In this document: positions 44,764 through 54,404 of the stretch, in pieces
Layout of the letters: every line of letters starts with the position of its first letter
How positions within the stretch are numbered: the first letter of the stretch is position 1
Origin: Desmonostoc vinosum HA7617-LM4
GTDB lineage: Bacteria; Cyanobacteriota; Cyanobacteriia; Cyanobacteriales; Nostocaceae
Assembly (NCBI GenBank): GCA_019359515.1
Contig: JAHHHC010000012.1
Location: 1 to 64,000 of the forward strand
Direction: 5' to 3'
DNA length: 64,000 nucleotides
Program-made: the position numbers and the translations under genes
Notes under the pieces: generated by a model
The model's input: only the letters and a program-made list of their open reading frames with translations
Databases searched by the model: none
Told to the model about the DNA's origin: nothing

Positions 44764-46215
44764 ATGAAAGTTACCCAGGAAAAACTTCCCGCCAGCCAAA
44801 TCGGGTTGGAAATAGAGATTACACCCGAAATTACCAAGCAAACTTACGAACAAGTTATTAGAAACCTAGCCAGTAGTGCTAATATTCCTGGGTTTCGTAA
44901 AGGCAAAGTGCCTCGGCAGATATTGCTACAGCGGCTAGGAATTACGCGAGTTAAGGCTACAGCACTCGAAGAACTTATCCAAGATGGTATTGAGCAGGCA
45001 GTAAAACAGGAAGCCATCGCCGCAATTGGTCAACCACAATTGCGTTCTTCGTTTGAAGATTTGATTAATAATTATGAACCAGGAAAACCTTTAACTTTTT
45101 CTGCGGCGGTGGATGTGGAGCCAGAAGTAAATTTAGTACAGTACACTGGTTTGCAAGCTCAAGCTGAGGAAATCAAGTATGAGGTATCCAAGGTAGAAGA
45201 AGTTCTAGAAAAGGAACGTCAAGAACTAGCAACACTAATTCCTGTCGAAGGACGTGCAGCTCAAATCGGTGATGTTGCCGTAGTCGATTTTAAAGGAGTA
45301 CTGGTAAAAGCTGAGGGAGAAGACGAAACAACCGAACCAGAACCAATTCCAGGTGGAGAAGCGACGGATTTTCAAATAGAGTTACAAGAAGATAAGTTTA
45401 TTCCCGGTTTTGTCTCTGGCATAGTGGGTATGAATCCTGGAGAAACCAAAGAAATAGCAGCTCAGTTTCCTGATCCATATGCTAGCGAAGAATTAGCTGG
45501 AAAAGCGGCTCTATTCACGGTGACAGTCAAAGAATTAAAGGAAAAAGAATTACCAGAGTTTAATGACGACTTTGCTCAAGAAGTCAGCGATTTTGAGACT
45601 TTGGAGGAATTGCGAACTTCTTTAGAAGAACGATATCAAAAAGAAGCTCAAGATAAGACCAAAACGAATCAGCACGAAGCCTTGTTAACAGAACTGCTGA
45701 AGCACGTAGAGATTGACTTACCTACGACCTTAATTGAGCAAGAAGTAGATGCAATGCTCACGCAAACAGCAATGCGGCTTTCTCAACAAGGACTAGACAT
45801 CAGAAAATTGTTTACCCAAGATATTATTCCGCAATTGCGCGAGCGATCGCGTACAGAGGCAATTGAACGTCTAAAACGCTCTTTGTCCTTGCGGGAAGTA
45901 GGTAAACGCGAATCCATCGAAGTGACACCACAAGAAATTCAAGCTAAAGTGACAGAACTTTTACAGCAATATTCAGAGCAAGATATTGATGAAGAAAGAC
46001 TGCGCTCAGCGGTGGAAAATGAACTCTTAACCGAAAAAATCATCGATTGGTTGCTAGAACACTCATCAGTGGAACTTGTACCCGAAGGTTCCTTAAGTAC
46101 CACAGAAACAGAAGCAGAAACAGAAACAGCAGATGAGGTGACAGAATTAGATGCTGTAGCTGCTACACCCGAAACAGACCAAACAAGCACTGAAACCGCA
46201 GCACCCACAGAATGA
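44764..46215 (+). CDS. tig: Trigger factor
   Basis: This ribosome-bound chaperone and peptidyl-prolyl isomerase has 483 residues. The N-terminal ribosome-binding domain carries the signature NIPGFRKGKVPRQILLQRLG, close to the GFRxGKxP motif. The PPIase (FKBP) domain is about residues 165-250 (GDVAVVDFKG, then FVSGIVGMNPGETKEI). The C-terminal arms are helical, ending in an acidic Thr/Glu-rich tail (about 440-483) with low complexity. It heads the conserved tig-clpP-clpX cluster, which links folding of new chains with Clp proteolysis. The tail is longer than in enterobacteria. Confidence 0.96.
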   Translation: MKVTQEKLPASQIGLEIEITPEITKQTYEQVIRNLASSANIPGFRKGKVPRQILLQRLGITRVKATALEELIQDGIEQAVKQEAIAAIGQPQLRSSFEDLINNYEPGKPLTFSAAVDVEPEVNLVQYTGLQAQAEEIKYEVSKVEEVLEKERQELATLIPVEGRAAQIGDVAVVDFKGVLVKAEGEDETTEPEPIPGGEATDFQIELQEDKFIPGFVSGIVGMNPGETKEIAAQFPDPYASEELAGKAALFTVTVKELKEKELPEFNDDFAQEVSDFETLEELRTSLEERYQKEAQDKTKTNQHEALLTELLKHVEIDLPTTLIEQEVDAMLTQTAMRLSQQGLDIRKLFTQDIIPQLRERSRTEAIERLKRSLSLREVGKRESIEVTPQEIQAKVTELLQQYSEQDIDEERLRSAVENELLTEKIIDWLLEHSSVELVPEGSLSTTETEAETETADEVTELDAVAATPETDQTSTETAAPTE

Positions 46216-46631
46216 GCATGAAAAGTCCCATAGCCAGCAATCAACTAGTCCTGATCAGCGTGACTATTGATTGAACTTGCTAGAGTATGGGGATATAGAG
46301 GAAAATCTCGGCTTTACACTCTTATCCCCTCACGGCCTTTTCTTTAGAGAAATGGGTAAGCTGAAAAAGAGGGAAATAATCACTCTGAAGACTTTCAGGT
46401 GAAAACTTAGTCTAAAAAAGACAAAAGAATTAAAAAATCTTCAACAAACGAAGGTACCGATTCCCGTCTCGGCTTGATACTGTATTAAACGAGAGCAATT
46501 TATATGAGGCATAATGGTTAACACGTAGCTCAAACAAAAATCCCATCCATTAAAAAGGCAGCCTCCGCCCACAATGATGGTTTTACTGACGCTGCTTGCA
46601 CCCTGTCCTAGTAGTTATCAAATGTTGTTGT
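46216..46631. other. Intergenic region tig / clpP
   Basis: About 415 bases. A distant inverted pair GGGGATA (46289) and TATCCCC (46324) could form a stem-loop after tig. The rest contains the clpP promoter, and no gene is recognised. The gap is long for co-transcription, so clpP-clpX may have its own promoter. Confidence 0.4.
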
Positions 46632-47330
46632 ATGCTTGTATCGCATTCGGGAAATTACCCAATCAGCAGTTTGAGTCGAATCAACATTCACTCCCAGTTG
46701 AGCAGCCCTAGCAACATCGTGCCGATGGTGGTAGAACAATCAGGTATGGGAGAAAGAGCTTTTGATATTTACTCCCGTCTTTTGCGAGAACGAATTATCT
46801 TTTTGGGTACACCAATAGATGATGCGATCGCCAACTCAATTGTGGCTCAGTTGTTATTCTTAGATTCTGAAGACTCAGAAAAGGACATTCAATTGTACAT
46901 TAATTCTCCTGGTGGTTCGGTCTACGCAGGGATGGCAATCTATGATACAATACAGCAAATTCGTCCCGATGTTGTTACCATCTGTTTTGGACTAGCCGCG
47001 AGCATGGGAGCATTTCTATTAACGGCAGGAGCTGCGGGTAAACGCATGTCTCTACCCGACTCCCGGATCATGATTCACCAACCTCTTGGTGGCGCTCAAG
47101 GTCAAGCCATTGACATAGAAATTCAAGCCAGGGAAATTCTTTATATTAAGGCGAAGTTGAATCAGTTGATGGCCCACCACACAGGTCAGCCTTTAGAAAG
47201 AATTGAAGCCGACACTGAGCGTGATTTATTCATGTCGGCAGAAGAAGCGAAAAACTACGGTTTGATCGATCAAGTTATTTCCAGGCAAAATCTTCCCACA
47301 GCAGGGGAAAACGTCACCATTCTGAAATAA
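46632..47330 (+). CDS. clpP: ATP-dependent Clp protease proteolytic subunit
   Basis: This serine protease subunit forms the ClpP chamber that works with ClpX. The frame starts at a TTG at 46596; I use the ATG at 46632 ([13 protein letters not shown]), giving 232 residues. The core begins around [20 protein letters not shown] (ATG at 46725, the shorter alternative). The catalytic triad is Ser124 ([11 protein letters not shown]), His149 (MIHQPLGG) and Asp198 ([12 protein letters not shown]). The N-terminal extension would be removed as a propeptide. clpX starts nine bases after the stop. Confidence 0.95.
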   Translation: MLVSHSGNYPISSLSRINIHSQLSSPSNIVPMVVEQSGMGERAFDIYSRLLRERIIFLGTPIDDAIANSIVAQLLFLDSEDSEKDIQLYINSPGGSVYAGMAIYDTIQQIRPDVVTICFGLAASMGAFLLTAGAAGKRMSLPDSRIMIHQPLGGAQGQAIDIEIQAREILYIKAKLNQLMAHHTGQPLERIEADTERDLFMSAEEAKNYGLIDQVISRQNLPTAGENVTILK

Positions 47331-47339
47331 GAGGCTGGT

Positions 47340-48680
47340 ATGTCTAAGTACGACTCCCATTTAAAATGTTCATTTTGTGGTAAGTCTCAAGAGCAGGTGC
47401 GTAAGTTGATCGCAGGGCCGGGAGTCTATATCTGCGACGAGTGCGTGGACTTGTGTAATGAGATACTAGATGAGGAGTTACTGGACACGAATGGCGCGGC
47501 GTCGCAACCAGCACCAAGGTCAGAACCACCTCAAAAACGCCGTTCTCGTTCTGCTAATCTCTCCTTCAATCAGATACCCAAGCCGCGAGAGATTAAAAAA
47601 TACCTAGACGAACACGTCATTGGACAAGACGAAGCCAAAAAAGTGCTTTCAGTAGCGGTTTATAACCATTACAAGCGGCTCGCAATCATTCAGTCTAAGA
47701 GTAACGGTAAAGCCGGAGTTGATGATGCAGTAGAACTGCAAAAGTCTAACATTTTGTTAATTGGCCCAACTGGCTGCGGCAAAACTCTGCTAGCGCAAAC
47801 TCTAGCGAAGATTCTCGATGTACCCTTTGCTGTTGCTGATGCTACGACGCTGACGGAAGCCGGTTATGTCGGGGAAGATGTGGAAAATATCTTACTGCGA
47901 CTCCTGCAAGTAGCAGATTTAGATGTAGAAGAAGCGCAACGAGGAATCATCTACATCGATGAAATTGACAAGATTGCCCGCAAGAGTGAGAACCCCTCAA
48001 TTACACGCGATGTCTCTGGTGAAGGTGTGCAGCAAGCTTTGCTGAAAATGCTAGAAGGGACGATCGCTAATGTACCACCCCAAGGAGGGCGTAAGCATCC
48101 CTATCAAGACTGCATCCAAATTGATACCAGCAACATCTTGTTCGTCTGTGGCGGTGCCTTTGTTGGCTTAGAAAAGGTTGTGGATCAGAGAGTTGGTAAA
48201 AAGTCAATCGGCTTTGTGCAACCAGGAGAAGGCCAAACAAAAGAAAAGCGAGCTGCTGACACTCTCCGTTATCTAGAACCAGATGATTTAGTGAAATTTG
48301 GGATGATTCCAGAATTTATCGGACGAGTGCCAATGGTGGCGGTAGTAGAACCGCTGGATGAAGAGGCATTAATGGCTATTCTCACTCAACCACGTAGCGC
48401 CTTAGTCAAGCAGTACCAAAAACTGCTGAAGATGGATAATGTGCAGTTAGACTTCAAACAAGAGGCCCTAAAAGCGATCGCTCAAGAAGCTTACCGTCGC
48501 AAAACTGGCGCGAGAGCGTTGCGTGGTATTGTAGAAGAACTCATGTTAGATGTCATGTACGAGTTACCATCCCGTAAGGATGTAACCCGCTGCACAGTAA
48601 CAAAGGAGATGGTCGAGAAACGATCCACTGCTGAGTTGTTGGTGCATCCATCTTCATTACCGAAGCCAGAATCAGCATAA
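47340..48680 (+). CDS. clpX: ClpX ATPase subunit of the Clp protease
   Basis: This AAA+ unfoldase of 446 residues feeds substrates to ClpP. The N-terminal zinc finger has C10, C13, C32 and C35 ([16 protein letters not shown]). The Walker A motif [12 protein letters not shown] lies near residue 143 and the Walker B is [10 protein letters not shown]. The pore loop GYVGEDVE and ClpP-binding IGF loop (KKSIGFVQ) are present. A linker of about 40 polar residues ([15 protein letters not shown]) separates the zinc finger from the AAA domain. It is nine bases downstream of clpP, as in other bacteria. Confidence 0.97.
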   Translation: MSKYDSHLKCSFCGKSQEQVRKLIAGPGVYICDECVDLCNEILDEELLDTNGAASQPAPRSEPPQKRRSRSANLSFNQIPKPREIKKYLDEHVIGQDEAKKVLSVAVYNHYKRLAIIQSKSNGKAGVDDAVELQKSNILLIGPTGCGKTLLAQTLAKILDVPFAVADATTLTEAGYVGEDVENILLRLLQVADLDVEEAQRGIIYIDEIDKIARKSENPSITRDVSGEGVQQALLKMLEGTIANVPPQGGRKHPYQDCIQIDTSNILFVCGGAFVGLEKVVDQRVGKKSIGFVQPGEGQTKEKRAADTLRYLEPDDLVKFGMIPEFIGRVPMVAVVEPLDEEALMAILTQPRSALVKQYQKLLKMDNVQLDFKQEALKAIAQEAYRRKTGARALRGIVEELMLDVMYELPSRKDVTRCTVTKEMVEKRSTAELLVHPSSLPKPESA

Positions 48681-48738
48681 TGGTCATTAGTCATTAGTAA
48701 GAAAAAATGACTAATGACAAAGGATAAAGGACAAAGCA

Positions 48739-48777
48739 CAAAGTTCTGATCGGAGGAAACCTTCAATCAGAACTTTG
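48739..48777. repeat. Hairpin repeat between clpX and the alpha/beta hydrolase
   Basis: A perfect 12-bp stem CAAAGTTCTGAT/ATCAGAACTTTG encloses 15 bases, followed by TAACAGAGGACAAGTCAC. The arms and the trailing sequence match the element between groES and groEL at 28625-28662. It could terminate clpX or be a mobile repeat. Confidence 0.75.
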
Positions 48778-48797
48778 TAACAGAGGACAAGTCACAA

Positions 48798-49718
48798 ATG
48801 CCTTACATTGATGTTCGTGGTGTTGAACATTATTACGAGTGGATGAAAAAAACATCTGGCACTTTGGTAAAGCCAGTGATGGTTTTTATCCATGGTTGGG
48901 CCGGTTCGGCTAGATATTGGAGAAGCACAGCTAATGCTTTGGTAGAAGATTTTGATTGTTTACTCTACGATTTGCGAGGATTTGGGCGTTCCCACGGTCG
49001 GCCAACCATAGTCCAAGCTAGCGAGTCTGTGGTTGAGTCCGAGACACCACAAGAGAAATCTGAAGCAATTAAAGAGTTGACTTATGAGTTAGAGGAATAC
49101 GCTGAGGATTTGTTAGCTTTGCTTGATGGGTTACATCTCCAACGCGTTTATATTAATGCTCACTCGATGGGGGCTTCTATCGCTACATTATTTTTCAACC
49201 GCTATCCCCAGCGAGTAGAACGCGGGATTTTAACTTGTAGTGGGATTTTTGAATACGACGAAAAAGCTTTTGCGGCATTTCATAAATTTGGTGGCTATGT
49301 AGTTAAATATCGTCCCAAATGGTTAAGCAAAATCCCGTTGGCTGATCGCATGTTTATGGCGAGATTTCTGCATCGCTCGATACCAAATTCCGAACGACAG
49401 GCGTTTTTACAAGATTTTTTAGAAGCAGATTATGATGCAGCGCTAGGTACGATTTTTACTTCTGTGTGTAAGGCTCAAGCTGAATTGATGCCTGAAGAAT
49501 TTGCTAAGTTAACGGTGCCGACTCTGCTGGTGGCGGGAGAGTATGACAAAATTATCCCCGCCGAGATGGGACGTCAAGCAGCAGCGCTAAACGACAAGGT
49601 TGAATTTGCGATGATTCCGAAGACGGCGCATTTTCCGATGTTGGAAGATGCTGTCAGTTATGTGCAGCGAGTGCGAGAGTTTTTGCAGGTTCCTACTCTT
49701 AAACCACAGGCGGTTTGA
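48798..49718 (+). CDS. Alpha/beta-fold hydrolase
   Basis: The 306-residue protein has the classical alpha/beta-hydrolase order: oxyanion region FIHGWAGSARYW, nucleophile serine in YINAHSMGASIA, acid in LVAGEYDKIIPAE, and histidine in PKTAHFPMLEDA. The N-terminus (MPYIDVRGVEHYYEWM) is typical of short-chain esterases, haloperoxidases and related enzymes. No signal peptide is present. Substrate cannot be told. The insertion between about 70 and 100 (SESVVESETPQEKSEAIKELT) is acidic and unusual. It follows clpX after the hairpin repeat. Confidence 0.85.
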   Translation: MPYIDVRGVEHYYEWMKKTSGTLVKPVMVFIHGWAGSARYWRSTANALVEDFDCLLYDLRGFGRSHGRPTIVQASESVVESETPQEKSEAIKELTYELEEYAEDLLALLDGLHLQRVYINAHSMGASIATLFFNRYPQRVERGILTCSGIFEYDEKAFAAFHKFGGYVVKYRPKWLSKIPLADRMFMARFLHRSIPNSERQAFLQDFLEADYDAALGTIFTSVCKAQAELMPEEFAKLTVPTLLVAGEYDKIIPAEMGRQAAALNDKVEFAMIPKTAHFPMLEDAVSYVQRVREFLQVPTLKPQAV

Positions 49719-49823
49719 TTTTTTCAACGCAGAGTCACGCGGAGGTTTTATCAGGTGATTAGGTGTATTTCCCTAAGCTCTTGTCTTCCCATCTTGCTTC
49801 TGTCTCTTCTATCTTTGGGATAA

Positions 49824-50807
49824 TTAAATTAAACCTAGTTCTCGTTTGAGTAGGTTGATGGAGTTAGTACCGATGTAATTTTCGACTTTAATCAGCTTGG
49901 GTGGACGAATAATATCGTCAGCGGCAGCATGTACTGCTGCTTGTAGCATTGCAAAACTGGCTTGATCGCTGATAATCACTTCGGCTCGCTTGACCATTGC
50001 TAGCAGTTTATAATTATCTTTGGGTTGGCAAGTCATCACTAATAGTTCGTCTCCTCGCAAGCCGTGGAGGATGACTTCTGCTTGGCGACCAATCCCAGAA
50101 CTGAGGCTAACTATACCGACACAATTATCTTTTGGCAGGTTTTTGAGCAGGTTAATTTCTTTGCTGTAGTCGTAGATGTCAAGAGGGATGACGCGTACAG
50201 CTTTCGGAGCAGCGATCGCTTCTACATTGCCGATAAAATATCTACTTGTAACTACGGTGGCAGAGGTAGTTTTATCTAGCACCGCTGCTAATTCTTCCAT
50301 TGATACCAACTGGACTGGTATTTTTAAATATTGTTCTAATTCATACACCATTAATTCGCCTGCACCGAGGTCTTGAGACGGAACTGCTACTAGTACGCGG
50401 GCACTACAACGCAAGCGCCAGTCAACTTCCGAGAGAAATATCTCCCGCGCTTGATTGAGCGAGCAGCCTTGAGCGAGGAGTTCATCAAGTGCCTGCTGGA
50501 CAACTTTATATGCTTCGGGATTTTGGTTGAGAATTGCTGATTGCAGCCTGCTACCACCCTCATGACCTTGAGCGCGGACATAAATCCCGGAACCAGCTAG
50601 GCTTTCGACTAAACCGTCTTCTTCTAGTTGGCGATAGACTTTGCTGATGGTATTACGGTGTAACCCGGTCTGCATCGCCAACGCGCGTGTGCTTGGTAAT
50701 TTGTATGCTGGGGGATATTGCCGGGAAGCGATCGCAAACCGAATTTGATTAAATAATTGGGTTGATGCGGGGATTTCACTGTCTGGCTGAATACGGAATT
50801 GAAGCAT
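49824..50807 (-). CDS. GntR-family transcriptional regulator with a non-aminotransferase C-terminus
   Basis: The protein has 327 residues. I use the ATG at 50807, behind an AGGAG site; GTG at 50810 is the alternative. The N-terminal winged helix (PASTQLFNQIRFAIASRQYPPAYKLPSTRALAMQTGLHRNTISKVYRQLEEDGLV, in part) is GntR-type. The C-terminal domain (about 115-327) lacks the PLP-binding signature of MocR proteins and contains alternating strands and helices (TTSATVVTSRYFIGNVEAI, CVGIVSLSSGIGRQAEVILHGL), suggesting a ligand-binding fold. I know the architecture from cyanobacteria only as uncharacterised. The target may be the divergent dienelactone-hydrolase gene. Confidence 0.85.
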   Translation of the reverse strand: MLQFRIQPDSEIPASTQLFNQIRFAIASRQYPPAYKLPSTRALAMQTGLHRNTISKVYRQLEEDGLVESLAGSGIYVRAQGHEGGSRLQSAILNQNPEAYKVVQQALDELLAQGCSLNQAREIFLSEVDWRLRCSARVLVAVPSQDLGAGELMVYELEQYLKIPVQLVSMEELAAVLDKTTSATVVTSRYFIGNVEAIAAPKAVRVIPLDIYDYSKEINLLKNLPKDNCVGIVSLSSGIGRQAEVILHGLRGDELLVMTCQPKDNYKLLAMVKRAEVIISDQASFAMLQAAVHAAADDIIRPPKLIKVENYIGTNSINLLKRELGLI

Positions 50808-51199
50808 CACCAAATCTCCTGTCTACTGGTAGTGGTTGCTTACCAGCTACGTCTACACATGTTAAATAATTCGTAATTCGTAATTAAGTTTTGTAATGGG
50901 GATTTAGCGCAAAGTCACCAGGGGGTTTCCTCCGATCTGATGGCAGTTGTTCATGGGGGAAACCCCCAAGATCACACTGCCTCAACTTTGTAAGACAGAC
51001 CCCTACACAAAACTTGCCAACTATAGAACCGGGGGACTTAAACCCACGGAACATGTTAAATATGTTATTCCTGCAAGAAATTTATCTCAGAGAAATTTCT
51101 CATGCGATCGCCTTGAGTAATCGATAATTTGATTGAAAATAGCCCGTAGACACTGGCATAGTTATAACAAATAATCACACAGGGCTGGTAACAATTATT
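50808..51199. other. Intergenic region GntR / dienelactone hydrolase
   Basis: This contains a long repeat at about 50910-50996 with a hairpin GGGGGTTTCCTCC...GGGGGAAACCCCC. Its 5' part GCGCAAAGTC and 3' ACTTTGTAAG relate it to the hairpins at 28625 and 48739. Both promoters are expected in the rest. No gene is seen. Confidence 0.5.
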
Positions 51200-51940
51200 A
51201 TGACAGAGCAAGCGATCGACACTACAACGATTAAACTTTTGCAAGATAATATTCATATAGCTGCTTACTTGGCACACCCAAAACAACCAGGTACTTATCC
51301 AGCAGTGGTGGTTTTGCAAGAGATTTTTGGTGTTAATGCCCATATTCGGGAAGTTACCGAAAAAATTGCCAAGGAAGGGTATGTAGCGATCGCACCTGCA
51401 CTCTTTCAACGTCAAGCTCCTGGTTTTGAAACTGGCTATACCCCGCAAGATATCGAAACTGGTAGAAGTTATGCCATGCAAACTCAAGCATCAGAGTTGT
51501 TAAATGATATTCAAGCAGCCATAGATTATCTTAAAACCCTGCCCGATGTCAAAAAAGATGGTTTTGGCTGTATTGGTTTTTGTTTTGGTGGTCATGTAGC
51601 ATATCTTGCTGCTACTCTACCAGACATCAAAGCTACTGCTTCCTTCTATGGTGCCGGCATTACCACCCGGACGCCAGGAGGTGGCGCTCCTAGTGTGACG
51701 CGAACACCAGAAATAAAAGGCACACTCTATAGCTTCTTTGGTACAGAAGATGCCAGTATTCCTCTAGAACAAGTCAATGAAATTGCAGCAGAGTTAGAAA
51801 AATACAAAATTCCGCATCGTGTGTTTCGCTACGATGGAGCTGATCACGGATTTTTTTGTAACCATCGTGCCAGCTATAATCCTAAAGCGGCAGCCGATGC
51901 TTGGGAGCAGGTCAAACAACTCTTTGGTCAACTGAGCTGA
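51200..51940 (+). CDS. Dienelactone hydrolase family protein
   Basis: This cytoplasmic alpha/beta hydrolase of 246 residues has the DLH signature. The nucleophile is C128 in GCIGFCFGGHVAYL rather than serine, the acid is in FFGTEDASIPLEQ, and the histidine is in RYDGADHGFFCN. The N-terminal GTYPAVVVLQEIFGVNAHIREVTEKIAKEGYVAIAP is typical. Members hydrolyse dienelactones or other cyclic esters, so the physiological substrate is open. It is divergent from the GntR-family gene, which may regulate it; that is inference. Confidence 0.93.
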   Translation: MTEQAIDTTTIKLLQDNIHIAAYLAHPKQPGTYPAVVVLQEIFGVNAHIREVTEKIAKEGYVAIAPALFQRQAPGFETGYTPQDIETGRSYAMQTQASELLNDIQAAIDYLKTLPDVKKDGFGCIGFCFGGHVAYLAATLPDIKATASFYGAGITTRTPGGGAPSVTRTPEIKGTLYSFFGTEDASIPLEQVNEIAAELEKYKIPHRVFRYDGADHGFFCNHRASYNPKAAADAWEQVKQLFGQLS

Positions 51941-51995
51941 GACTGGGGTCTTTGTTTGTCATTTGTTATTAGTAAGAACCAGTGACAAATGACAA

Positions 51996-52946
51996 ATGAC
52001 AACTGATGCTATCAGTTCAAATAACAATTTATCTTCAAAAGTCATGAATTCCGAATCGAAACGTTCTCAAACAGCCAATTCGTCATTTACGATGGACGAT
52101 TTTGCTAAAGCATTAGAAAAACACGACTACCAGTTTCAAAAGGGACAGGTTGTACATGGCAAAGTGTTTCAACTTGACCATGATGGAGCCTATGTTGATA
52201 TTGGTGGTAAGTCGTCGGCTTTTCTTCCTCGTGATGAGGTTTCTTTGAGAGCAGTGACCGATTTATCGGAGGTTTTGCCATTACAGGAGGAACTTGAATT
52301 TCTGATTATCCGCGAGCAGGATGCAGAAGGTCAAGTTACTCTTTCTCGCCGACAGCTAGAAATTCAGCACATTTGGGAAAAATTAGCGCAGATGCAGGAA
52401 AATTCCCAGACTGTACAAGTGCGAGTTACGGGTGTCAATAAAGGTGGTGTAACTGTAGATTTTCAATCTTTGCGGGGGTTTATTCCGCGCTCGCATTTAA
52501 GCGAGCGTGATAATTTGGAAGCACTTAAAGGCCAAACTCTCACTGCTGGCTTTTTGGAAGTAAACCGCAACACCAACAAACTCATACTTTCTCAGCGCTT
52601 GGCAACTCGTTCTAGCAATTTCAATCAGTTAGAACTAGGTCAATTGGTGGAAGGTAAAATCACTGGTATCAAACCTTTTGGTGTGTTTGTAGATTTAGAT
52701 GGTATTAGCGCCTTACTTCACATCAAACAAGTCAGCCAAAAGTTTATTGAGTCACTAGAAAAAGTGTTTCAAATTGGACAGCCAATTAAAGCTGTAATTC
52801 TAGATTTGGATGAAGGTAAAGGTCGAGTAGCTCTTTCTACTAGGGTTTTAGAAAATTTCCCCGGTGAAGTGTTAGAAAACATGGACGAAGTAATGGCTTC
52901 GGCTGAGGCTCGTGCTAATAGAGCTGCTAACAAAGTGTCTGAATAG
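51996..52946 (+). CDS. S1-domain RNA-binding protein (ribosomal protein S1 homologue)
   Basis: The 316-residue protein carries three S1 domains: about 47-118 (GQVVHGKVFQLDHDGAYVDIGGKSSAF), about 132-197 (VRVTGVNKGGVTVDFQSLRGFIPRSHL), and about 215-285 (GQLVEGKITGIKPFGVFVDLDGISALLH). Its size fits the shorter cyanobacterial S1 proteins (Rps1b-like), which bind mRNA on the ribosome, although cyanobacteria usually have a second longer S1. It begins at MTTDAISSNN (51996); alternative start at MNSESKR. A strong terminator follows the stop. Confidence 0.9.
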   Translation: MTTDAISSNNNLSSKVMNSESKRSQTANSSFTMDDFAKALEKHDYQFQKGQVVHGKVFQLDHDGAYVDIGGKSSAFLPRDEVSLRAVTDLSEVLPLQEELEFLIIREQDAEGQVTLSRRQLEIQHIWEKLAQMQENSQTVQVRVTGVNKGGVTVDFQSLRGFIPRSHLSERDNLEALKGQTLTAGFLEVNRNTNKLILSQRLATRSSNFNQLELGQLVEGKITGIKPFGVFVDLDGISALLHIKQVSQKFIESLEKVFQIGQPIKAVILDLDEGKGRVALSTRVLENFPGEVLENMDEVMASAEARANRAANKVSE

Positions 52947-52974
52947 TAAAGACGCACTATATTATATATGATGT

Positions 52975-53002
52975 AAAGACGCGCCATGGCGCGTCTTTTT
53001 AA
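52975..53002. terminator. Bidirectional terminator, perfect 24-bp palindrome
   Basis: AAAGACGCGCCA is followed by its exact complement TGGCGCGTCTTT and then TT. It is 29 bases after the S1 gene stop and just before the stop of the convergent RNA-ligase gene, so it could end both transcripts. Confidence 0.85.
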
Positions 53003-53995
53003 CTAATGAAGTTCAGTTCCATCTTGACGAAGTAAATAGCGATCGCTAATCAATTTCAACACTACTCTACCTGTTTCTGGATGCGTTCTTTCAATTAAAG
53101 GTTGTACAACAACACCTTCCATGATGCAGTTGGCACTAAGTACACTATCAGCATTATTAAACTGAGATACTGATTCCCAACTATAAGCACCAATATAAAG
53201 TACAGGCACTCTCGGTAAAGCAAATTCCTCGCAAAACGCTACAAAATCACTGTAATTGAGGAACTGATTACCACGACGTACAGCAAATATTGCAATCCCA
53301 ATTTTGCCACCTTTCAAGCCGTATTTAATATCTTGCACGCCGTATATCTCCCCAAAAACCTGAGTATTTGCTGGGAGTTTATGTAAGGCATTATTTTCGT
53401 TATATGCACGAACATACACCAAATTTTGGTTCGTGGGGCTGTTTTTCCAAAAGTAATTGTGGCTACCAATTTTTGTATTGCCGTCAGCGTCTACTAAAAC
53501 GGTGAAGTTAGTTCCATGCAACTTTTCTGTGATCACAATTTCTTCACCTGCTATCAAAATATCTTTGTATCGCTTGAGGTTTTCTGGACTGGGAAATTTG
53601 TAATGTCCAATATGACTTTCCATTTCTCCACTCATGCCTTGAGGGATTGGATATTCATATTTTGTGACACCAAAATAATCGGTATAATCATCCCCAATTT
53701 GACCTGTAAAGTCATCATTTACAGGAATGAGCAAACCTTCAGAAAAAATTCCTCGCAGTTTGGCAGCACGTAGTTTTTTAGAGTAGTAGTTATGAATACC
53801 AAATTTATCTAAAAAATCCTCTGAAATCACGCTATCAATTGGAAAGTAAAAAGCTAAATCTCCCGGTTTAAAGCTACTTTTAGCTGTGATTACTTGATAC
53901 GCCATCCCCTCAAAAGAGGCAATATCTAACCTATCAGCATTGGGGTGAGGATTAACACTATTAATTTTGACTACTTCAACTTTAAAAATACTCAT
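53003..53995 (-). CDS. RNA ligase of the DraRnl (Rnl5) type
   Basis: The 330-residue ATP-dependent RNA ligase has the nucleotidyltransferase motifs: motif I EKLHGTNF (nucleophile K158), motif III GEIYGVQDIKYG, motif IIIa IFAVRRG, motif IV MEGVVVQPL and motif V VLKLISDRY. The N-terminal domain (about 1-100; NPHPNADRLDIASFEG, then PGDLAFYFPIDSVI) is an OB-fold-like module as in Deinococcus radiodurans DraRnl, which seals nicks in duplexes with an RNA 3'-OH. It may repair RNA or join RNA-DNA hybrids. It is downstream of the 266-residue unknown gene on the same strand, with a MITE between. Confidence 0.88.
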   Translation of the reverse strand: MSIFKVEVVKINSVNPHPNADRLDIASFEGMAYQVITAKSSFKPGDLAFYFPIDSVISEDFLDKFGIHNYYSKKLRAAKLRGIFSEGLLIPVNDDFTGQIGDDYTDYFGVTKYEYPIPQGMSGEMESHIGHYKFPSPENLKRYKDILIAGEEIVITEKLHGTNFTVLVDADGNTKIGSHNYFWKNSPTNQNLVYVRAYNENNALHKLPANTQVFGEIYGVQDIKYGLKGGKIGIAIFAVRRGNQFLNYSDFVAFCEEFALPRVPVLYIGAYSWESVSQFNNADSVLSANCIMEGVVVQPLIERTHPETGRVVLKLISDRYLLRQDGTELH

Positions 53996-54404
53996 TGTTT
54001 ATTTATCTCCTTTGATAATAAGGATTTATATAAGCTGTTCCACATATAACTTGCATAATTAGGGCGGGCAAGATGCCCACCCCACAAGAGTTTTATTTAA
54101 TTTGATTATGTAATTTAGATGTTTTTTAGCTTAATAGACTTCTTGCATAAATACTTTAATGTTGTTGAATAACACTGTGAAAAGCTCACGCAAAGGCACA
54201 AAGGCGCAAAGAAGAAAACTAAAAATTGAACTTTTGCAAGAGACTCCATGAACTGCGTTCACAAGGAACTATAAAAATATTTCTTCCCTACTCCCTATTT
54301 TTAAGGCAGGTCTAATGTAGAGTGCGTCAGTTCGAGAAACTCTTAAAAACCCAAAAAACTACTCCTAATAACTATTTTCTGTAGTTATAGTACCCACAAT
54401 TTCA
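53996..54404. other. Intergenic region with MITE copy 1 and CGCAAAG repeats
   Basis: It contains the MITE at 54031-54133. A CGCAAAGGCACAAAGGCGCAAAG repeat lies near 54189-54210, and short dispersed repeats (gcaagagactcc) fill the rest. No gene is seen. Confidence 0.6.
54031..54133 (-). mobile_element. MITE-like element, copy 1 (99 bp plus flanking TA)
   Basis: The sequence from TAAGCTGTTCCACAT to the end GTTTTTTAGCTTA is identical, reverse-complemented, to 62714-62816. The two ends are imperfect inverted repeats over about 30 bases (TAAGCT.....ACAT.TAA.TT.CATAAT). The centre has a hairpin GGGCGGGCA-aga-TGCCCACCC. If the outer TA pairs are the target duplication, the element is 99 bp. There is no coding capacity, so it would be mobilised by a transposase elsewhere. 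Confidence 0.85.
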
